Shown here in pieces: positions 52,752-61,355 of a stretch of 64,000 nucleotides of DNA. The position numbers were made by a program, and so were the translations under genes. How positions within the stretch are numbered: the first letter of the stretch is position 1; the number at the start of each line of letters is the position of its first letter. A model generated the notes under the pieces. The model did no database searches. It was not told the DNA's origin and saw nothing but the letters and a program-made list of their open reading frames with translations. The DNA comes from Paraburkholderia nodosa. Lineage in GTDB: Bacteria; Pseudomonadota; Gammaproteobacteria; Burkholderiales; Burkholderiaceae. Where the stretch lies: assembly GCF_001718195.1 (NCBI RefSeq), contig NZ_MCNV01000017.1, forward strand, positions 62,001-126,000, in the 5' to 3' direction.

Positions 52752-53638
52752 TGCGCATACTCCATGAGCCGGCGCGCGGGCGAGTTGTCCGTCGCCGGCT
52801 GTGCCGGCCGAACCGCGGCCGCAAAACGCGCTTCGAACGGCGCCGGGTCGGTGTCGTTGCCGAACAGATAGATCGTGCAGTCCTCTCGCTTGAGGCCCGC
52901 TCGCGTCGCCGAGCGTTCGAACAGTTGCTCGGCCAGTTCGGCAAGCCGTGACGCATTGTCCGCATCGCCGGGAAACAGGCGCTGCGCATCGTAGGCGGCC
53001 CAGCCGCGCCGCTCGATCATCACGGCCTGCATCAGTTCGTCTGCAACGAACATCAGCAGTGCGTCGCCGCCCGCTGCAACGTCGATGCAATTGAGCATTT
53101 CAGGCAGGCCCAGTTTCAGGCGCGCAATTCGCAGATGTGCGGACGCGCCGGCCTCATGAATGCCGTCATGAAGCGCGCGCGACATGGCGCTCGCAAACAG
53201 CGCACGTCCGCCCTGCTGCACGCAGAAGCGCACCAGCAGCGTGGCGCCGTCGACCCCATAGGTGTCGGTGAAATGGGCCAGCGCGACCTCTTCGAGCTCG
53301 CGCGCCCGCAGCGTGCGAAAGTCGCCGCGCAATATCGCGTGGATGCCCCAGAAGTCGTCCAGTACCACGTGTGCATTGCGCGTCGGTGCCTTCGTTGCGC
53401 GGGGCGCCTGACCATCCGCATCGGCGGCATCCGCGCCGGGCGTGGCGGCGAGCGCCGCGCGCAGCGCGTCGAGCAGACCCGCCTCTGTGCCGTACTGGTC
53501 ATCGGGAATCGTGAAGCTGGCCGGCTCCGCAGGCGGCAGGTGCTTGCGCGGCCGCAGAAGTCCGGGCGCGCGTACCCCGACGACGATCTCGCGTGTGCCG
53601 ACTCCGATCGCAACCGGACTATTCGACCATCGTGACAC
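52748..53638 (-). CDS. PilM/GspL-cytoplasmic-domain-like protein
   Basis: 296 residues, no membrane helix. Alternating beta and alpha segments (VAIGVGTREIVVGVRA; NAHVVLDDFWGIHAI; GGDALLMFVADELMQAVMIERRGWAAYD) suggest an actin-like fold as in PilM and the GspL cytoplasmic domain, though the phosphate motifs are weak. It would link the ATPase to the inner-membrane platform. The start is a GTG, giving a 20-base overlap with the ATPase gene. Confidence 0.65.
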   Translation of the reverse strand: MSRWSNSPVAIGVGTREIVVGVRAPGLLRPRKHLPPAEPASFTIPDDQYGTEAGLLDALRAALAATPGADAADADGQAPRATKAPTRNAHVVLDDFWGIHAILRGDFRTLRARELEEVALAHFTDTYGVDGATLLVRFCVQQGGRALFASAMSRALHDGIHEAGASAHLRIARLKLGLPEMLNCIDVAAGGDALLMFVADELMQAVMIERRGWAAYDAQRLFPGDADNASRLAELAEQLFERSATRAGLKREDCTIYLFGNDTDPAPFEARFAAAVRPAQPATDNSPARRLMEYAQ

Positions 53639-55343
53639 GATTGATCTCCTCGAGAGTCGTTTCGCCGCGCTTCACCAGATCGATCGCGGCGACGCGCAGT
53701 GTCTGCATGCCGTAGCGCATCGCCGCAGCCTTGATTTGACCGAGCGGTGCCCGCTCCGACAGCAGTTGCCGCAACTCGTCGTTCATGCGCAGTGCCTCGG
53801 CGATCGCACGCCGTCCCCGATAGCCGCTGCCTCGGCATGTGCCACAGCCGGCGCCGCGGCGAAAGAGGTAGCTGCCCGCAGCGTCCGGGTCGATGCCCGA
53901 GCGGATGAGCGTTTCCGTGTCCACCCTGTCTTCGGTCACGCAGTCCGGGCAGCATTGCCGCAACAGGCGCTGCGCGACCACGCCATTGAGCGCGGAGACG
54001 AAGCTGTAGGGATCGACCTCCATGTTGGTGAAACGGCCGATCACGTCGAACACGTTGTTCGCGTGGACGGTCGTGAATACCTGGTGCCCGGTCAGTGCCG
54101 CCTGCACGGCGATCTGCGCTGTCTCCGGATCGCGGATTTCCCCGACCATGATCTTGTCCGGGTCATGGCGAAGAATCGAGCGCAGCCCGCGGGCGAACGT
54201 GAGCCCTTTCGCCTCGTTGACCGGAATTTGCAGGATTTCGCCCAGCTGGTATTCGACCGGATCCTCGATCGTCACGATCTTCTCGAGGCCGTTGTTGATT
54301 TCCGTGAGGATCGCGTAGAGCGTCGTGGTCTTGCCGCTGCCGGTCGGACCCGTGACGAGCAGCATGCCGTACGGCATCGACGCGAGCTTGCGCATGAAGC
54401 GCGTATCGGCCTCCTGAAAACCGAGTGCCTCGAGCGTCAGACCGCCCGCCGATTGCGAAAGCTGATAGCGGTCGAGAATCCGCAGCACCGCATCCTCGCC
54501 GAACTGATTCGGCATGATCGAGACGCGGAAGTCGATTTCACGCCCCGCGTACTGCGCCTTGAAACGGCCGTCCTGCGGCACACGGCGCTCGGCGATATCG
54601 AGCTCGGAGATCACCTTCACGCGCGAGAGCACCTGGTCCGCGACGTCGCGTCCCTCGGCACGGCCGACCACGGCGAGCACGCCATCCACGCGGCACTTGA
54701 TCATGAGCCCGTTGGCGCGGCATTCGAGGTGAATGTCGCTCGCCATCATCTTGAGCGCGTCGTAGATCGTCGAGTTGAGCAGCCTGACCACAGGACTGTC
54801 GTCGCTGCTGATGCCCTGCAGCGTCAACGCCAGTGAGGCCGGATCGACCGTCTTCTGGATCGGATCGTCGAACGCGAGGGAATCCATCGCGCGCACGTCC
54901 TTTTCGCGCACGGTCAGATACGCATTGATGTCTCCCGCGCTCGCGAGCGCCCAGCTATACGGGACGCCCGGCTGCGAGCGCATCCGATGCTCGACCCAGC
55001 CGCGCGTGCGCGCATCGAGCGGATCGGCAATCGCGAACAGCAGCCCGTGAGTGGTGTCGCGATCGCGGAAGCACACGCAGAGGCGAGTCGTCGCTTCGAC
55101 GAACGAAATCACTTCGAAATCCGGCTCGAGCCGATTCAGCTCACGCATGCCGATCGACTTCATGCGGAACAGCGCGGCCAGTTGCACGCGCAGTTCGTCC
55201 GCGCTGAGCGCGGTTTGTGCCATCAGCTCCTCGAGCGCGCGAATGCCGGAACCATGCCGCTCGCCGAGCGCTCTCAGTGCGTCGCGCAGATCGGCGCGCG
55301 CTTCGGCTTGTGGGCCATCCGGCTGGGCGATGACGGTATCCAC
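53619..55343 (-). CDS. gspE: GspE/PilB-family secretion ATPase
   Basis: About 574 residues. An N1E-like domain (residues 20-140), then the ATPase: Walker A GPTGSGKTTT (about 332-341), Asp box TIEDPVEYQL, Walker B KIMVGEIRDPETA, His box TGHQVFTTVHAN and paired cysteines (CCPDC and CGTC) for zinc. All catalytic parts are intact. It powers pseudopilus assembly. The start taken is a GTG five bases after GGGGA; a TTG four codons upstream is the other choice. Confidence 0.95.
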   Translation of the reverse strand: MDTVIAQPDGPQAEARADLRDALRALGERHGSGIRALEELMAQTALSADELRVQLAALFRMKSIGMRELNRLEPDFEVISFVEATTRLCVCFRDRDTTHGLLFAIADPLDARTRGWVEHRMRSQPGVPYSWALASAGDINAYLTVREKDVRAMDSLAFDDPIQKTVDPASLALTLQGISSDDSPVVRLLNSTIYDALKMMASDIHLECRANGLMIKCRVDGVLAVVGRAEGRDVADQVLSRVKVISELDIAERRVPQDGRFKAQYAGREIDFRVSIMPNQFGEDAVLRILDRYQLSQSAGGLTLEALGFQEADTRFMRKLASMPYGMLLVTGPTGSGKTTTLYAILTEINNGLEKIVTIEDPVEYQLGEILQIPVNEAKGLTFARGLRSILRHDPDKIMVGEIRDPETAQIAVQAALTGHQVFTTVHANNVFDVIGRFTNMEVDPYSFVSALNGVVAQRLLRQCCPDCVTEDRVDTETLIRSGIDPDAAGSYLFRRGAGCGTCRGSGYRGRRAIAEALRMNDELRQLLSERAPLGQIKAAAMRYGMQTLRVAAIDLVKRGETTLEEINRVTMVE

Positions 55344-55361
55344 GTGCTTCCCCAATTCGGT

Positions 55362-56561
55362 TTACTGAATGCTCGACGCAATTTCGAAGATCGGCATGTA
55401 CATCAGCACCACGATCCCGCCTATCACCACGCCGATGAAGATCATCATCGCGGGCTCGATCAAGCGCGAAATCAGATCGATCGTGCGCGATACCTGCGCT
55501 TCCTGGAACGCCGCGATGCGGTCGAGCACGGGCCCGAGACCGCCGGTCTTCTCGGCGACCGTCAACAGGCGGTACGCGATCGCGTTGGCGAGCCCCGCCT
55601 CCTGAAACGCATCCGAAACTTTCGCGCCGTTGCGCACCTGGTGCAGCGCGCCCGCGAGCGCCGTCTGGTCCGCTCGTCCAACCAGGCCCTGTGCGAGGTC
55701 GAAGGCCTTCACGGCGGGAATGCCGCCATCCACGAGCATGGCCGTCGTGCGATAGAACTGCGACTGACGAAACACGCGAAAGTGTTGCCCGATACCGGGC
55801 AGCGCCAGCATGCGATCGGCGATCCAGTTGCGCACGAACGGGCGGCGCAAGGCGAAGCCGGTCGCCACGGCCAGCACCGCGACGCTCACGGACAGCCCGG
55901 ACCCATGCGCGTGCACCAACCCGCCCCAGGCCATCAGCATGCGCGACAGCAGCGGCAGCTCGCGCCCGCTGTGTTCGAGCAGGCTCGCGAAGCGCGGCAC
56001 CACGAAACCGAGCAGGAAGAGGACGACCGCCGCGCCGACGAACAGCAGGACCGTCGGATAGATCGCCGCGGACACCACACGTGCACGCAACTCGTGGAGC
56101 GTCGCGCTGTTGCGCGAGTAACGCGTAAGGCTGTCGGCAAGGCCGCCGGTCTGCTCGCTCGCCTTCACGCACGCAACCAGAACCAGCGGGAAGATATGGC
56201 TTGCGTGCTCGAGCGCCGCGGACAGCGAGTGCCCCTCTTCGAGCTGACGCAAGAGGTCGCGATACACTTGCGCCGACGTCTCGCGGCGCTCGTTGCCGCC
56301 GAGCGTGCGCAACGCGTCGACGACGCCCACGCCCGCATCGAGCAGCGCGGCTAGCTCGCGCGCAAAGAGTTCGACGTTGAACCGGCCTCCGGGAAGCCCC
56401 AGCCGGTTCGCACGTTGCCGCCGGCCGCCCTCGGCGCGCACCGAGACGACGCGCAGACCGCGGGAACGCGCGAGTGCCGTGGCTGCCGCGGGCGTTTCGC
56501 TGTCGATGCGAAGCGTCTGGACCGAGCCATTCGTATCGAAGACACGCAGCACGTACTTCAC
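55362..56561 (-). CDS. gspF: GspF/PilC-family inner-membrane platform protein
   Basis: 399 residues. Two repeated cytoplasmic domains (FARELAALLDAGVGVVDALRTLGG; FYRTTAMLVDGGIPAVKAFDLAQG) alternate with three membrane helices; GAKVSDAFQEAGLANAIAYRLLTVAEKTGGL and the final PAMMIFIGVVIGGIVVLMYMPIFEIAS are family features. It forms the platform that the ATPase drives. The start is a GTG 5 bases after AAGGAGAG. Gap to the ATPase gene about 18 bases. Confidence 0.94.
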   Translation of the reverse strand: MKYVLRVFDTNGSVQTLRIDSETPAAATALARSRGLRVVSVRAEGGRRQRANRLGLPGGRFNVELFARELAALLDAGVGVVDALRTLGGNERRETSAQVYRDLLRQLEEGHSLSAALEHASHIFPLVLVACVKASEQTGGLADSLTRYSRNSATLHELRARVVSAAIYPTVLLFVGAAVVLFLLGFVVPRFASLLEHSGRELPLLSRMLMAWGGLVHAHGSGLSVSVAVLAVATGFALRRPFVRNWIADRMLALPGIGQHFRVFRQSQFYRTTAMLVDGGIPAVKAFDLAQGLVGRADQTALAGALHQVRNGAKVSDAFQEAGLANAIAYRLLTVAEKTGGLGPVLDRIAAFQEAQVSRTIDLISRLIEPAMMIFIGVVIGGIVVLMYMPIFEIASSIQ

Positions 56562-56616
56562 GTCGACTCTCCTTGCAGACAACCCACCGGCGGCGCGACG
56601 ACCGCGCCGCGCGCCC

Positions 56617-57117
56617 CTACCACGACGAGATCGTGACGTTCTCGCCCGTGCCGTCACCGCGTCCGTTCTTGCCGAGCGAAAACAGGTCGTAGTCGCCATG
56701 GTCGCCAGGCGAACGATACTGATACGGGCGATCCCACGGATCCACGGGCACCGCCTTCTGCAGATACGGCCCGCTCCAGCGCGTGGCATTCTGCGGCTTC
56801 TCCACGAGCGCCTCCAGGCCTTCTTCGGTCGTCGGATAAGCGCCGACGTCGAGCCGGTATTGATCCAGCGCCTGCCCGAGCGACACGATCTGCGCACGTG
56901 CGATCTTGACGTTCGACTTGCCGACCTGTTCGAAATATCGGGGCGCAACGAGACCGGCGAGCAAGCCGATGATGACCATCACGACGAGCAGTTCGAGCAG
57001 CGTGAAGCCGCGGCGCGCATACGTGCGCGCCGGTGCCGCACGACCGGCGCAACGCCGCGGCGCCTTTGACTCGGGCATCGGCACACCGTGTTGGATAGAG
57101 GTCGATTCGCTGTGCAC
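56617..57117 (-). CDS. gspG: Major pseudopilin GspG
   Basis: Up to 166 residues. Prepilin site YARRG/FTLLELLVVMVIIGLLAGLVAPRYF, then SNVKIARAQIVSLGQALDQYRLDVGAYPTTEEGLEALV and PYLQKAVPVDPWDRPYQYRSPGDHGDYDLFSLGKNG, the full GspG pattern with its calcium loop. It is the first gene of the secretion operon. The start is the GTG listed or the ATG 39 bases downstream. The head before the cleavage site is long (about 36 or 23 residues). No prepilin peptidase gene occurs in the window. Confidence 0.94.
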   Translation of the reverse strand: MHSESTSIQHGVPMPESKAPRRCAGRAAPARTYARRGFTLLELLVVMVIIGLLAGLVAPRYFEQVGKSNVKIARAQIVSLGQALDQYRLDVGAYPTTEEGLEALVEKPQNATRWSGPYLQKAVPVDPWDRPYQYRSPGDHGDYDLFSLGKNGRGDGTGENVTISSW

Positions 57118-57143
57118 GGCTCCCCCCCCTGTATCGACTCACC

Positions 57144-57162
57144 GCTTCAGCGCCGCTGAAGC
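57144..57162. promoter_or_regulatory. 19-bp palindrome upstream of the secretion operon
   Basis: GCTTCAGCG-C-CGCTGAAGC: 9-bp perfect arms about one centre base, 27 bases before the gspG start. With no T-run after it, an operator is more likely than a terminator. Confidence 0.5.
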
Positions 57163-57234
57163 CGTTCAATGCATTCTTGTTCAGGTCGATACGGGCAAGT
57201 AGTAGGGAGTGCCGTCCAAAGACATGGGTAAAGA

Positions 57235-57264
57235 CCCTCCAGTTGCACGATCGCGTCTGGAGGG
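57235..57264 (-). terminator. Probable terminator of the response regulator gene
   Basis: An 8-bp perfect stem (CCCTCCAG and CTGGAGGG) with a 14-base loop begins 3 bases after the regulator stop on the minus strand and is followed by TCTTTA. It separates the regulator from the secretion operon. Confidence 0.6.
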
Positions 57265-57267
57265 ATT

Positions 57268-57936
57268 TCACACATGCTCGTCGTCGGGCAACGACAGCAC
57301 GCCCATGTCGATCGCAATGCGCACAAGACCGTTCAGGTTCCGGATGCCGAGCTTGCGCATCAGGTTCGCACGATGCTTTTCGATGGTCTTGGGGCTGAGG
57401 CTCAGGCACTCGCCCACCTGGCGGTTGGTGTGCCCTTCTACCACGAGCCGCAGCACCGTGCGTTCGCGGCCCGTCAACGCGTTCCAGAGCTGCGCCTTGT
57501 GGGCGAAGTCTTCCTGCGATCCGTGCGCCCCTCCGCTGATCCGGTTGGCGCCGGGCACACGCTTGCCCTGCAACACGAAGCGCATTTCCCGCACCAGTTG
57601 ATCGAACGACGCGTCCTTGACCACGTAGCCGTCGGCGCCCGCGGCGAACGCCTCGCGCACGTGGTCTTCGCTCCAGTGAACGGTGAGGACGATGATCCGG
57701 ACGCGCGGGAACTCGCGCTTGATCGCGGTGATCGCATCGAAGCCACTGCCGCCGGGCATCGTCAGATCCATCAGGACCAGATCGGGCAGCGTCTCTCTCG
57801 CGAGGCGATGGGCTTCGAGCCCGCCGCTCGCCTCGCCGACGATGCAATAGTCGTCCAGTTCGGACACCATGCGGCAAAGTCCGCTGCGCAATAAATGCTG
57901 GTCCTCGGCAATCAGCACACGATGTCTTTTTTCCAA
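57268..57936 (-). CDS. NarL/FixJ-type response regulator
   Basis: 222 residues. Receiver domain with acidic pair EDQ at 11-12, phospho-acceptor Asp57 (LVLMDLTMPGG) and Lys in YVVKDAS; C-terminal LuxR-type helix-turn-helix (LTGRERTVLRLVVEGHTNRQVGECLSLSPKTIEKHRANLMRKL). The start is a TTG 8 bases after AGGAG. It resembles the other regulator in this window, so both may act with the kinase between them. Confidence 0.93.
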   Translation of the reverse strand: MEKRHRVLIAEDQHLLRSGLCRMVSELDDYCIVGEASGGLEAHRLARETLPDLVLMDLTMPGGSGFDAITAIKREFPRVRIIVLTVHWSEDHVREAFAAGADGYVVKDASFDQLVREMRFVLQGKRVPGANRISGGAHGSQEDFAHKAQLWNALTGRERTVLRLVVEGHTNRQVGECLSLSPKTIEKHRANLMRKLGIRNLNGLVRIAIDMGVLSLPDDEHV

Positions 57937-57966
57937 TTTCGTCGCTCCTTGCGGGACACTGCAGGC

Positions 57967-58590
57967 CTAGTTGGAAGCGACGACATCGTGATAGGCGGCG
58001 AGCAGTTCAGAAGGCGTGGCAAAGCCGTCGATGCGCAGCCAGGGCTTGCCCGGTGCGGCGCGCAGGAAGGCAACCGGCGTGTGATTCATCTTGTCGCCCC
58101 GATAGACGTTGAACGCGCGCTGTGCCGCAATGCTCGCCTCGACCGTGCCGGTATAGTGCTGCCACTCGGGGCCGGCTTCGAACCTGGCCGCATAGGCCTT
58201 CAGGCGTGCGGGCGTGTCCTCTTCCGGGTCGATCGAGATCGAGACGATATGGACCTTGTTGCGATCGTCGCCCAGATCGTTCTGAAATTGCTCGAGCGTC
58301 TGGCTGGTCATCGGGCAGATCGTCGTGCAGGTGGTATAGATGAACGTGACGATCACCGGACGGCCGTCGTTCAACTCGTCGACGAGCGAAACGGTCTTGC
58401 CGTCGTCGCGCACGAGGTCCACCGAAGGCAGCGTGTATTGCCCGGTCGTGCGCGTCGTCATACCCGCCATCATGTGATGATGCATGTGAGGATCGGCGGC
58501 GGCGTCATCGGCCGGTGCGCTCCATGCCGCGGTTGCCGCGAGTGCCATGCCAGCCAGCACCCCAAGCCTTAATTTTGCAGTCCTGTTCAT
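57967..58590 (-). CDS. SCO1/SenC-family copper chaperone
   Basis: 207 residues with a signal peptide (to about residue 25) and a His/Met-rich segment (HMHHHMMAGM) right after it. The thioredoxin-like domain has the copper motif TTCTTICP (Cys88, Cys92) and a late conserved His in KMNHTPVAF. Such proteins deliver copper to the CuA site of cytochrome oxidase or act in redox sensing. The extra His/Met run could bind more copper. GGAG lies 6 bases before the ATG. Confidence 0.93.
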   Translation of the reverse strand: MNRTAKLRLGVLAGMALAATAAWSAPADDAAADPHMHHHMMAGMTTRTTGQYTLPSVDLVRDDGKTVSLVDELNDGRPVIVTFIYTTCTTICPMTSQTLEQFQNDLGDDRNKVHIVSISIDPEEDTPARLKAYAARFEAGPEWQHYTGTVEASIAAQRAFNVYRGDKMNHTPVAFLRAAPGKPWLRIDGFATPSELLAAYHDVVASN

Positions 58591-58703
58591 ACCGGTCTCC
58601 AGAAGTGAGGAGAAAGGTCGCTTCTCGCGATGCGCAGGTCGCGGCGCTTTCACTCCCTTGCGAGCCCAGTGTCATGAATTTGCCAACGAGCGTCATGGGT
58701 GGA

Positions 58704-58771
58704 GGGACCCCAAACGACGGTAGGGTATGCCCGCTTGATGGAAAACCCGCACCGTGCAATGGGGGGGTCCC
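58704..58771. promoter_or_regulatory. Inverted GGGACCCC / GGGGTCCC pair in the SCO/kinase divergent region
   Basis: GGGACCCC (58704-58711) and its reverse complement GGGGTCCC (58764-58771) lie 60 bp apart; the second is in a longer dyad ATGGGG-N4-CCCCAT (58759-58774). They could be sites for one of the NarL-type regulators. Inference only. Confidence 0.45.
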
Positions 58772-58876
58772 CATACTACGAGCCCGCACATTACCCGTTG
58801 CGGCCCGCACCGATCACGGCCTAAAATCCCGATATTCTTACGATCTGCTTATATCGACGCATCGGGGGGAGCTCCA

Positions 58877-60007
58877 ATGGATGCGATTCAGCCTGGAGGA
58901 CCGCAGGTAAGATTGCTCGATCTGATCGAAGCAATGCGCAAGCTTCGTCGTGCAGCCTGCGCCAGTCAGCCCGAAGCCGGCGTCGTCACCGATGCGCGCG
59001 GCGCAGCGCTTGCGATTCTCACGCCCGCTGGAATCTTCGTGTCGGCAAACCGCAGCGCGGCCGCACTGCTCGGCTACTCGAGCGCCGAACTCGTCGGCAA
59101 GCGTCTCGTCGATCTTGCGCCCGACGACGCTCATGCGGCGTTGACAGACGAATTGTCCGCCAGCGCGGCTCGCGAGTTTCATTCGTTCAAGGCCCTGCTC
59201 ACTGGCCGAACCGGTCACCCAACGCGGCTTGCACTGCATCAGCAATGGGTGCCCGCGAAGACGATGAATTCGGGCGTCTTGCTGACGCTTTTCGAAGAAC
59301 CGCTGATCATCGAGCCCGGGTCTGCCGACTCGGAGTTGCTCGACGCAAGCGAGCGGTTGTGCCAGACGTATCTGATGATAGGTCAGCAGAAAGAGCGCCA
59401 GCGGCTCGCTTCGGAGTTGCACGACGGCCTCGGCCAGGCGCTCACCCTCGTCAAGCTGATGACAGAGGACGCGCTGATGCGCATACGCCGCGGTCAGGTC
59501 GACGATGCGGTGCAGCTGCTGGATTCGACCGTATTCAGGATCCGCGAAACGATTGGCGACGTGCGGCAGATATGCGGTGAACTAAGGCCGCTCATGCTCG
59601 ACAAACTGGGGCTGCCCGCGGCATTGGGTTCGCTGTGCCGGCGCATCGAACGCGGCACGGGGGCGATGTCGGTCGTGTTCGACTGCGATGTCGCGGATAA
59701 GGACGTGCCCGAGCATCTGAAAGCCGACATGTTCAGGGTGGCTCAGGAGGCGCTGAATAACGCCGTCAAGCATGCCGCGGCGACCGAAATCTCGCTCAGC
59801 CTGCGCAGCGATGCGGCCCGCCTGATGTTGACGATTCGGGACAACGGCATTGGCTACGAGAACCATCCATTCGCCACGGACGAAGCGTATACAACAGGGT
59901 TGGGACTCGTCGGCATGCAGCACCGTGTAGAGATGCACGGCGGCGCGTTTTCGATCGAGTCGTCCGCCGCAACCGGGACCCTCGTCTGCGCGACCTGGAC
60001 GCGCTAG
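58877..60007 (+). CDS. Cytoplasmic PAS sensor histidine kinase (NarX/DegS-type, HisKA_3)
   Basis: 376 residues without a membrane helix. PAS domain at about 45-140 (LTPAGIFVSANRSAAALLGYSSAELVGK), phospho-acceptor His182 in RLASELHDGLGQALTLVKLM, and an ATPase domain with RVAQEALNNAVKHAAA (N box) and IRDNGIGY, TTGLGLVGMQHRVEMHGG (G boxes). GGGGGGAG lies before the ATG. It is flanked by two regulator genes on the other strand, one tail to tail. Confidence 0.93.
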   Translation: MDAIQPGGPQVRLLDLIEAMRKLRRAACASQPEAGVVTDARGAALAILTPAGIFVSANRSAAALLGYSSAELVGKRLVDLAPDDAHAALTDELSASAAREFHSFKALLTGRTGHPTRLALHQQWVPAKTMNSGVLLTLFEEPLIIEPGSADSELLDASERLCQTYLMIGQQKERQRLASELHDGLGQALTLVKLMTEDALMRIRRGQVDDAVQLLDSTVFRIRETIGDVRQICGELRPLMLDKLGLPAALGSLCRRIERGTGAMSVVFDCDVADKDVPEHLKADMFRVAQEALNNAVKHAAATEISLSLRSDAARLMLTIRDNGIGYENHPFATDEAYTTGLGLVGMQHRVEMHGGAFSIESSAATGTLVCATWTR

Positions 60008-60024
60008 CGCCGCCCTCGCCGCAT

Positions 60025-60798
60025 TCAGGTTCCCGTCTCGCCCAGCCTGCATTCGGGCTCTTCGCCGCCTGGCCCCGGGCCCGGCGCCGGATCGGCGCGT
60101 TCCGGCAAATGCTCGTCGTCCACATCCGGCTCAGCGCATTTGGCGGCGAGCGACGTCAGCAAACCCATGCTCATCGCAACGAGAACCAGTTCGGTCAGGT
60201 TGGCGATATGGAGCTTGTGCATCATGCTCGCGCGATACTTCTCGATCGTCTTGGGACTCAGGTTCAGATATTGTCCCACCTGACGGTTGGTGCGTCCTTC
60301 CGCGATCAGCTTCAGCACGCTGCGCTCGCGCGCCGTCAGCACATCCCACGCATGCTTCGGTGCGGGCGCTTCGCGGCCGCTGACGAACGAGTCGACCATA
60401 AACCCGTAGACGTCCGCACTCAGATGCTTCTTGCCCTGCATGACAGAGCGCATCGCGACCAGCAGTTCCTCGAACGAGACGTCCTTCAGCACGTAACCGT
60501 CGACGCCGGCACGCAACGCTTCCCGCACGTACTCCTCGTTTTGATGCACCGTGAGCGCGATGATCCGGATGCCCGGCGATCGCCGTTTGATTGTCGCGCT
60601 GGCGTCGATGCCGTTCATCCCCCGCATCGACAGATCCATCAGGATCAGTTGGGGGGCGAGTGTCATCGCCTGCTGGCAGGCCTCTTTGCCGTCACGCGCT
60701 TCGCCGACGACGTCGTAGTCGGCTTGCGCACACAGCATCGAACGTAGACCATTTCGCAGCAGATCGTGATCCTCTGCGATTACAACGCGACATTTCAT
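60025..60798 (-). CDS. NarL/FixJ-type response regulator
   Basis: 257 residues. Asp55 (LILMDLSMRGM) is the phospho-acceptor, Lys in YVLKDVS is present, and the LuxR-type helix-turn-helix follows (LTARERSVLKLIAEGRTNRQVGQYLNLSPKTIEKYRASMMHKL). A tail of about 35 residues rich in Pro, Gly, Asp and Glu is extra. The start could also be a GTG 45 bases upstream. It ends 17 bases from the kinase stop, so kinase and regulator genes converge. Confidence 0.93.
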   Translation of the reverse strand: MKCRVVIAEDHDLLRNGLRSMLCAQADYDVVGEARDGKEACQQAMTLAPQLILMDLSMRGMNGIDASATIKRRSPGIRIIALTVHQNEEYVREALRAGVDGYVLKDVSFEELLVAMRSVMQGKKHLSADVYGFMVDSFVSGREAPAPKHAWDVLTARERSVLKLIAEGRTNRQVGQYLNLSPKTIEKYRASMMHKLHIANLTELVLVAMSMGLLTSLAAKCAEPDVDDEHLPERADPAPGPGPGGEEPECRLGETGT

Positions 60799-61355
60799 GT
60801 TCACGTCTTGTCTCCCGGTACCCGTGCCCTCGGCCGTCTTCACCGCATTAACGCTTCGACGAAATACTTCCCTTCCACACAGCTTTCACTCTTTACATTC
60901 GAATTCCTAACTGTTAGCTTTGTGTTATTTTCGGGTTACTGTGTGTACCTGCCCTTCGCAAGGTTCACGCCACTTCGCGCAGAGCAAGCAACGGCGCGCA
61001 TCTCCACTTGTTGGGACATTCCGGCCGCGCGTCGAGTGCCGAAAAATGTTTCATTTTCGAATCCTTTTTAAATCCCCAGAAGATTAGCTGCCGCAATGGA
61101 TGGCAGGAAGCCGGTTCATTTTTATCATTGCGTGAAAATTGATCGATGATATTTGCATCCGGCGAGAAGAATCAAGGCGCCAGGCATGACTGCGGAGCGG
61201 CTGCCGTTGATTACCGTCCATTACCATTTATTTCGAATGTTAAGTTTCTGCAATGCGCTTTTTGAGCGCGCTTTCGCGTCACAAAGTGTAGGGAGGTGCC
61301 CCATTGCCGAGCCGTTTTTTCTTCCACCACAATTCAGGTGCAGGAGAAAACAACG
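60799..61355. other. AT-rich divergent intergenic region
   Basis: 557 bases between the regulator gene and the transglycosylase gene, much richer in A and T than the flanks. It contains CTAAC-T-GTTAG (60907-60917) and CGAAAA-N8-TTTTCG (61040-61059), either of which might be a regulatory dyad. No coding frame with ribosome site and convincing composition was found before the transglycosylase. Confidence 0.45.

Noticed and set aside
54987..56354. 455-codon open frame opposite gspE and gspF
   Set aside because: Spans two intact conserved genes on the other strand and has no start signal.
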